Part shown: piece by piece, positions 6,051 through 10,203 of the stretch
Position numbering within the stretch: position 1 is the stretch's first letter
How the letters are laid out: every line of letters starts with the position of its first letter
Made by a program: the position numbers and the translations under genes
The notes under the pieces: generated by a model
Database searches by the model: none
The model's input: only the letters and a program-made list of their open reading frames with translations
Told to the model about the DNA's origin: nothing
Source: CAZDUS01 sp964609375
Lineage (GTDB): Bacteria > Verrucomicrobiota > Kiritimatiellia > CAIKKV01 > CAITUY01
Length of the DNA stretch: 10,203 nucleotides
Assembly (NCBI GenBank): GCA_964609375.1
Contig: CAZSSA010000083.1
Coordinates: forward strand, 1-10,203
Direction of reading: 5' to 3'

Positions 6051-7306
6051 CCGAATTCCACATGCTCGCCCACCCGCTTGCCCGGTGCAGGGATAATTCT
6101 CACCGCTGTGGTCTTCTTATTGATCATCCCAATGGCCGCCTCGTCGGCAATAATACCACTCAGGGTTTCCGGCGTTGTGTCGCCGGGCACAACAATCATA
6201 TCAAGCCCCACGGAACACACCGCCGTCATGGCCTCAAGCTTTTCTATCGTCAACGCCCCTTCCGCCGCCCGCCTGGCCATCGTGGCATCCTCACAAACCG
6301 GAATGAAGGCGCCGCTCATCCCGCCGGCATGACTGGTGGCCATCGCGCCACCCCGCTTGACGGCATCATTCAACAAGGCCAGTGCCGCCGTTGTCCCGGG
6401 ACACCCAATCTTGCTTAATCCCATGGCTTCCAGAATATCCCCCACGGAATCACCCGGCGCCGGCGTCGGCGCCAGCGAAAGATCCACAATATTGAACGGG
6501 ACCCCCAGTCGCGTCGCACACTTGCGCCCCACCAGTTCACCCGCCCGGGTAATCTTGAAAGACACTCGCTTGATTTCTTCCGCCACCGTCTGGAGATCCA
6601 GATCCCGCCCCATCGACTGCACCACGGCCCGAATGGTCCCCGGCCCGGAAATACCAACCGACAGGGCGCCATCCCCCTCACCCGCTCCGCTATACGCGCC
6701 GGCCATAAAGGGATTATCCTCAACCGCATTGCAAAACACCACCAGCCGCGCACAGGCGCTTCCATCACTGTCCGCCGTCAGGGCCGCCGCCTCCTTGATC
6801 ACCGATCCCAACAGCGCCACAGCATCCATATTGATGCCTGCTTTGGTGGTCCCAATGTTGACCGAGGAACACACCCGCGATGTCTGCGCCAAGGCGCGCG
6901 GGATCGAACCAATCAGCGCCCGCCCTGCCGGAGTCATATCTTTTTGGACCAACGCCGAAAACCCGCCAATGAAATCAATGCCCAACTCGCGGGCCGCCCG
7001 GTCCATCTCCAAGGCGATCGGCGTGTAGTCGCTCGTTTCGCATGCCGCCGCCACCCACGCAATGGGCGTCACCGCCACCCGCTTATTCACAATGGGAATC
7101 CCATATTCCTGCGACACTTCCACCGCCACCGGCACCAGCCGCTCGGCCATCCGCATGACCTTGTCATAAACCTGCCGCGCCACGCGCCGGATATCCCCAC
7201 CGGCACAATCATGCAAATCAATCCCCATCGTCACCGTCCGAATGTCCAGCTTCTGGGCATGGATCATCCCCAGGGTCTCGAAAATCTCTTCCGAACTTAT
7301 AGCCAT
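6051..7306 (-). CDS. UPF0210 / DUF711 PFL-family protein (3' end in gap)
   Basis: The visible 418 residues cover most of the UPF0210 (DUF711) family, usually about 450 residues. The family is related in fold to pyruvate formate-lyase-like proteins and has no assigned reaction. Conserved stretches include the start EEIFETLGMIHAQKLDIRTVTMGI, IPIVNKRVAVTPIAW, the Cys/Ser patch SSVNIGTTKAGINMDAV, FCNAVEDNPFMAGAYSGAGE, GISGPGTI and LAPTPAPGDSVGDILE. The end, GEHVEFG, leads into the gap just where family members continue into the last 30 or so residues. ATG 7306 has AGGAG (complement of 7313-7317) six bases upstream. The gene follows the UPF0237 ACT-domain gene by 103 bp. This pairing recurs in Firmicutes and others, so the two proteins probably work together, with ACT as the likely small-molecule sensor. 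The family call is firm; the biochemical role is unknown. Confidence 0.95.
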
Positions 7307-7409
7307 TGTTTACTCCTGATCCGTCCCTGTTTTCCCCCGCGTCCCTTCGTGAACGTCGTGGTCACAGCCCCGGATCACAACCTGCTTTCAATGATTCATT
7401 CACCAGGGA

Positions 7410-7766
7410 TTACACCCGGTGCATCGCCTTGAAGATCTCCTCGTGCTGCACGATGATCGACAGCCCCGCCTTGCCCCCATGCTCCTCAAGCTCCTGCTTG
7501 AGAACCGCGAACTTGCAGGCAATCCCCTTGATATCCACCAGCATGACCATCGTGAATAGATCGCTCATGATCGTCTGGCTCACGTCCAGGATATTGGCAT
7601 GGCGATGGGCCAGAATCGCCGTCACTCCCGCCATGATTCCCGGCCGGTCACTTCCAATCACGGCGATCACAATCCGGTTGGCCGTCACGGATTGCCGACT
7701 CTCCGCCACAACCTTGGCATGCGTTTCCATCACCTTCATGTTCGCTTTTGCAGCCATCTTTTTCAT
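7410..7766 (-). CDS. UPF0237 ACT-domain protein
   Basis: A 118-residue cytoplasmic protein with one ACT domain. Residues 31-118 match UPF0237: RIVIAVIGSDRPGIMAGV (beta1 and the ligand-binding loop), ILDVSQTIMSDLFTMVMLVDI (strands 2-3), then a helix and the terminal IFKAM. ACT domains usually bind amino acids or other small ligands, often as dimers. Most UPF0237 proteins are about 90 residues. Here about 30 extra N-terminal residues, Lys/Met/Ala-rich and probably helical, precede the domain. The long start at 7766 is supported by AGGAGA (complement of 7776-7781) nine bases upstream, although a later start cannot be excluded. It lies 65 bp after the thioredoxin-CcdA gene and directly before UPF0210, its usual partner. 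The role is inferred as a regulatory or sensor subunit for UPF0210; the ligand is unknown. Confidence 0.92.
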   Translation of the reverse strand: MKKMAAKANMKVMETHAKVVAESRQSVTANRIVIAVIGSDRPGIMAGVTAILAHRHANILDVSQTIMSDLFTMVMLVDIKGIACKFAVLKQELEEHGGKAGLSIIVQHEEIFKAMHRV

Positions 7767-7831
7767 GTCGTCACATCTCCTGTCGTTCTGCTCATCTCAT
7801 CCTGAACCCTGAACCCCGGTTCCTTTCTCCC

Positions 7832-9037
7832 TCACCTCATCATCACCAGTATCATCACCGCCATCCCGGCAAAAAACAATCCCAATGCCAGTTTACTGAG
7901 CACCACATTCCGCCGGCTCCATTCAACCAACACCTCCGTCCGTAGGCCGGCACACGTTAGTCCCAGCACGACCACCATCGGTATTACAAAAACCAGATTA
8001 TATAGCCCAAGATAAAAGGCGCACCGGAAAACCGACTGGCCGCTCTTCAGCATCAACGCCAATGCCGGCACATAGACCTGCCCCGTACACACGCTCTCCA
8101 TGAGCGTCACCAGAACCCCCACGCCGACTCCACCCAGTATCAGGCTCCTCGTCCTCAGCCCTCTCCTCATCACATCATGAATTCGCCGCTGGAACCCATT
8201 GGGCAACCGCAAGGACAACAAATCCCCCCTGCCTGTCCGGCCGTACCGCGCGGCATCAAGAAACGAAACAATGGCAAATACAATCAGCAGCCCCAAAAGA
8301 ACAATCTCAAAGATCCTCCTTGCCCACTGCACAGCGGTCAGGGCCCGTAGCACGCCGAACAATCCAAGCCCCAGAAGAAAATACGTCACATAACAAGCCA
8401 TGATGAACGCACCGCCCACAACCGCCATTTTCCGCCGGCCCATATGAGAAACCGAAAGCAAACTCATAAAGAACACCAGCGTGGCGATCATGCACGGATT
8501 AATGCTGTCCACGACCGCCGCCGCCATAATCGCCGCCAGCGTAAACCCGGCCACACGCCTCTTCAGCACCTCGCGACCATCCACATCCCCTGAGTTTATT
8601 AGGGGCGCTGCTTGTCGGCGCCCATGGACATCGGCAGCCGGTGCTATTGCACCCTCTCCCCCTCCCAACCGCCTCGTCATGGCACGGTCAATCGCCTCAG
8701 CCAAACCGTCACGGATCGCCTCAAATCCCGCGAGGGCCTCTCGCCCGTCCACAACCATCAGCACGGGAGCATTGTCACGAATCCCCAGCCGATCCAGCCA
8801 GACGGCCAGACGCAGATAATTGGTGGCGACCGCAATATCAAATTCCCGCAGCCTGTACCCGTCGCCAAAGCGCTGCTGCAGCTCCGGCAATAGTTCGCGC
8901 CGCACACGAACACACGCGTCGCAGCCTTGTTCAAAGAAGAATTCAACCCCCACCGGCTCTTGAGCAAAACGCTCCTCGGCCCACACCGGACAAACCAATC
9001 CGGCGGCCAGCAGCCATGCTAGGGGCAGCATCCTCAT
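7832..9037 (-). CDS. Periplasmic thioredoxin fused to CcdA/DsbD-like membrane domain
   Basis: A 401-residue protein for moving reducing equivalents across the inner membrane. Residues 1-20 are a signal peptide (VWA|E). Residues about 28-120 form a thioredoxin-like domain with the redox motif C39-D-A-C42 after EFFFEQG, and a NAPVLMVVDG stretch at the position of the cis-Pro loop. After a Gly/Ala/Arg linker, residues about 162-401 form a CcdA/DsbD-type polytopic domain of about six helices. Its two membrane cysteines are C182 in DSINPCMIATLVFF and C317 in ESVCTGQVYVPAL, both characteristic of this family. In CcdA/DsbD they take electrons from cytoplasmic thioredoxin and pass them to an extracytoplasmic thioredoxin domain, here fused in N-terminal position. 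The start codon overlaps the DUF1573 stop (ATGA, 9034-9037), so the two are translationally coupled. The redox role is strongly supported; the final substrate is not known. Cytochrome c maturation is possible, but no ccs genes are nearby. Confidence 0.9.
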   Translation of the reverse strand: MRMLPLAWLLAAGLVCPVWAEERFAQEPVGVEFFFEQGCDACVRVRRELLPELQQRFGDGYRLREFDIAVATNYLRLAVWLDRLGIRDNAPVLMVVDGREALAGFEAIRDGLAEAIDRAMTRRLGGGEGAIAPAADVHGRRQAAPLINSGDVDGREVLKRRVAGFTLAAIMAAAVVDSINPCMIATLVFFMSLLSVSHMGRRKMAVVGGAFIMACYVTYFLLGLGLFGVLRALTAVQWARRIFEIVLLGLLIVFAIVSFLDAARYGRTGRGDLLSLRLPNGFQRRIHDVMRRGLRTRSLILGGVGVGVLVTLMESVCTGQVYVPALALMLKSGQSVFRCAFYLGLYNLVFVIPMVVVLGLTCAGLRTEVLVEWSRRNVVLSKLALGLFFAGMAVMILVMMR

Positions 9038-10062
9038 TTCGACGGCCGGAGAATAACCCGGAGAGGGACCACCACTTCCTTCATGGAAGCCATGTCGGTT
9101 TCTATCCGCAACGACTTCCCGTTCAACTCCCCAACCTTGCCCGGCACACTCAGCTCCACGCGATAACGATCAGGCGTAATCATGGTGAAACGGGTTTCCA
9201 TATCCGCCTGTGGCGCCGTGACCTTTTCAATCTTGAATGCCTTTTTGCCGGGCGAATAGACGTGCACATAGTACGGACGCGCTGCATTGGTTGCCACCTC
9301 AACCAATGTCAGGGTGGCTGGCGCCGCCACAATATCCCCGGTGACAAAAACGGTCACCGGCACATCAAGACCGGGCATCGCGGGATGATCCGTTTCCACA
9401 TGGACCGATGCGGTGGAGGTTCCAAAGGAACGCGGCCCCTTGCATTTTACCTTCACCCGGTACCGCTTGCCTGCCTCAACGGTTTCCACATCGGCGCCGA
9501 ATGAGGGCGAGGAACTGGTAACTTTCTTGACCTGGAAAGACGAATTCCCCATGGCCACAACCATGACATCACGCTCAAGATCACCCTCCACCGCCTGCGC
9601 ACCAAAATGGATACCCTCCGGTAGCACCTCAATGGGCGGCACCACGTTCCCTTCAAACTCCACCTTGAGAGGAGCACCGGGCCCCGCATCCGACTCTACA
9701 TAAATCGGCTTTCGCTGATAGCCTTTCCGTCCCGCCAGACTCATCACGGCCGTCAATTCAGTCGTGCCGCCCGGCAATACACTGTTGGTTGCCAGTGTGG
9801 AGGTCAAACACCCGCACCCCACCCGCACCGCACCAATGTGCACAACCTTGTCACTGGTATTGGTCAAAACAAACGAGTGCTTCACCTTCTGCTCGGGACC
9901 GAGATTTCCAAACGGGTACAGGGGAGCAACACAAGTCAACCCGCCAACACTGGCCGCCTCTTCGCCGGCCATGCACGGGGCCGTTACGGCTGTGCATAGC
10001 GTCGCCACCCCCATCACCATCAACAGCCGCCACTGATTAAGGCTACCATCTCTCATGTCCAT
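9034..10062 (-). CDS. DUF1573 multi-Ig exported protein with GCGC motif
   Basis: A 342-residue secreted or periplasmic protein. A hydrophobic signal peptide covers about residues 11-32 (cleavage near CMA|GEE). Three tandem Ig-like beta domains follow: DUF1573 proper at about 45-140, containing FVLTNTSDKVVHIGAVRVGCGCLT with cysteines 83 and 85; a second at about 141-240; and a third at about 243-338. Domains 2 and 3 look alike, each with a K/EKVT strand, a YRV strand and an ETD...VPV end, which points to internal duplication. Two other cysteines (C44, C207) lie in the mature part. DUF1573 proteins are frequent in PVC bacteria and Bacteroidetes and lack a known activity. ATG 10062 is chosen because AGGAAAGGG (complement of 10063-10071) precedes it; ATG 10056 is an alternative. 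The longer in-frame start at 10137 has no ribosome site and would bury the signal peptide. Being coupled by ATGA to the thioredoxin-CcdA gene suggests a shared redox task. Confidence 0.88.
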   Translation of the reverse strand: MDMRDGSLNQWRLLMVMGVATLCTAVTAPCMAGEEAASVGGLTCVAPLYPFGNLGPEQKVKHSFVLTNTSDKVVHIGAVRVGCGCLTSTLATNSVLPGGTTELTAVMSLAGRKGYQRKPIYVESDAGPGAPLKVEFEGNVVPPIEVLPEGIHFGAQAVEGDLERDVMVVAMGNSSFQVKKVTSSSPSFGADVETVEAGKRYRVKVKCKGPRSFGTSTASVHVETDHPAMPGLDVPVTVFVTGDIVAAPATLTLVEVATNAARPYYVHVYSPGKKAFKIEKVTAPQADMETRFTMITPDRYRVELSVPGKVGELNGKSLRIETDMASMKEVVVPLRVILRPSK

Positions 10063-10107
10063 CCCTTTCCTGATGCTATGTCCGGCCTGTCCGGATCCAG
10101 CAGACCC

Positions 10108-10136
10108 TGTATACCAAACCCCCGCCCCAAAATCCA
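10108..10136 (-). promoter_or_regulatory. Weak candidate promoter of the minus-strand cluster
   Basis: Reading the minus strand, TATACA (10113 to 10108, 4 of 6 to the -10 consensus) lies 17 bp after TGGATT (10136 to 10131, 3 of 6 to -35). The DUF1573 ATG follows after about 45 nt. It is the best match in the 141 bp between that gene and the window edge. The -35 is poor, so an activator or an upstream promoter outside the window is possible. Confidence 0.22.
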
Positions 10137-10183
10137 TAGGTAGTCGCCCGCAGCAATTCGCATTATGGCCACCTCTCCTGGAG

Positions 10184-10203
10184 GGCGGGCGTCCTCGACC
10201 GCC
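10184..10203. repeat. Imperfect palindrome at the window edge (REP-like, partial)
   Basis: The last 20 bases form an interrupted inverted repeat: GGCGG at the left pairs with CCGCC at the right, plus two inner C-G pairs across one mismatch. It may continue past the edge. Its composition and intergenic position recall short palindromic elements dispersed in GC-rich genomes, but only one copy lies in this window, so repetition is unproven. Confidence 0.3.

Noticed and set aside
6336..7028. 230-codon plus-strand frame opposite UPF0210
   Set aside because: Antisense shadow in GC-rich DNA. The minus strand encodes a conserved family over the same bases.
8641..9504. 287-codon plus-strand frame opposite the thioredoxin-CcdA and DUF1573 genes
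   Set aside because: It spans two conserved minus-strand genes, has a biased His/Pro/Arg composition and no recognisable motif.
10063..10137. Longer start for the DUF1573 protein at 10137
   Set aside because: No ribosome site is present, and the extension would internalise the signal peptide and run over the candidate promoter.

Overview
The window is GC-rich bacterial DNA carrying two divergently grouped sets of genes, with two 100-base assembly gaps (1194-1293 and 5951-6050). The left edge is the conserved translation pair rpsB (only its 3' end) and tsf, closed by a clear intrinsic terminator. The other genes suggest a member of the PVC superphylum (Verrucomicrobiota/Kiritimatiellota/Lentisphaerota type): a long protein of about 20 'W..DP.AA' helical repeats, a DUF1573 protein paired with a thioredoxin-CcdA fusion, and a short exosortase. 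This placement is inferred from gene content; no marker gene here settles it.

Layout. Plus strand: rpsB end (1-115), tsf (184-1020), terminator, a sigma70-like promoter, a membrane-anchored repeat protein (1337-3736), a DnaQ-like DEDDh 3'-5' exonuclease that overlaps it by 20 nt (3717-4364), and an exported two-domain protein with an internal glycine-rich hydrophobic helix (4503-5390). Minus strand, read from right to left: a DUF1573 multi-Ig protein (10062-9034), a periplasmic thioredoxin fused to a CcdA-like membrane domain (9037-7832, ATGA overlap), a UPF0237 ACT-domain protein (7766-7410), a UPF0210/DUF711 PFL-family protein (7306 into the gap), and an exosortase/archaeosortase-family protease (gap to 5360). 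The last of these meets the plus-strand exported protein gene tail to tail, and their 3' ends overlap by 31 bp.

How the genes fit together. The DUF1573/thioredoxin-CcdA pair looks like an envelope redox module: the DUF1573 protein has a conserved GCGC cysteine pair, and its partner carries a CxxC thioredoxin plus the two membrane cysteines of a CcdA-type electron carrier. UPF0237/UPF0210 is a recurrent bacterial gene pair of unknown function. The exosortase should cleave C-terminal sorting signals, but no target is visible here. The repeat protein and exonuclease are probably translationally coupled.

Assembly. The first gap is almost certainly false, because a 55-bp sequence is repeated exactly on both sides of it. 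The second gap removes the C-terminus of UPF0210 and the start of the exosortase, which makes them read as one false fusion. I see no CRISPR, tRNA, rRNA, transposon or defence locus.
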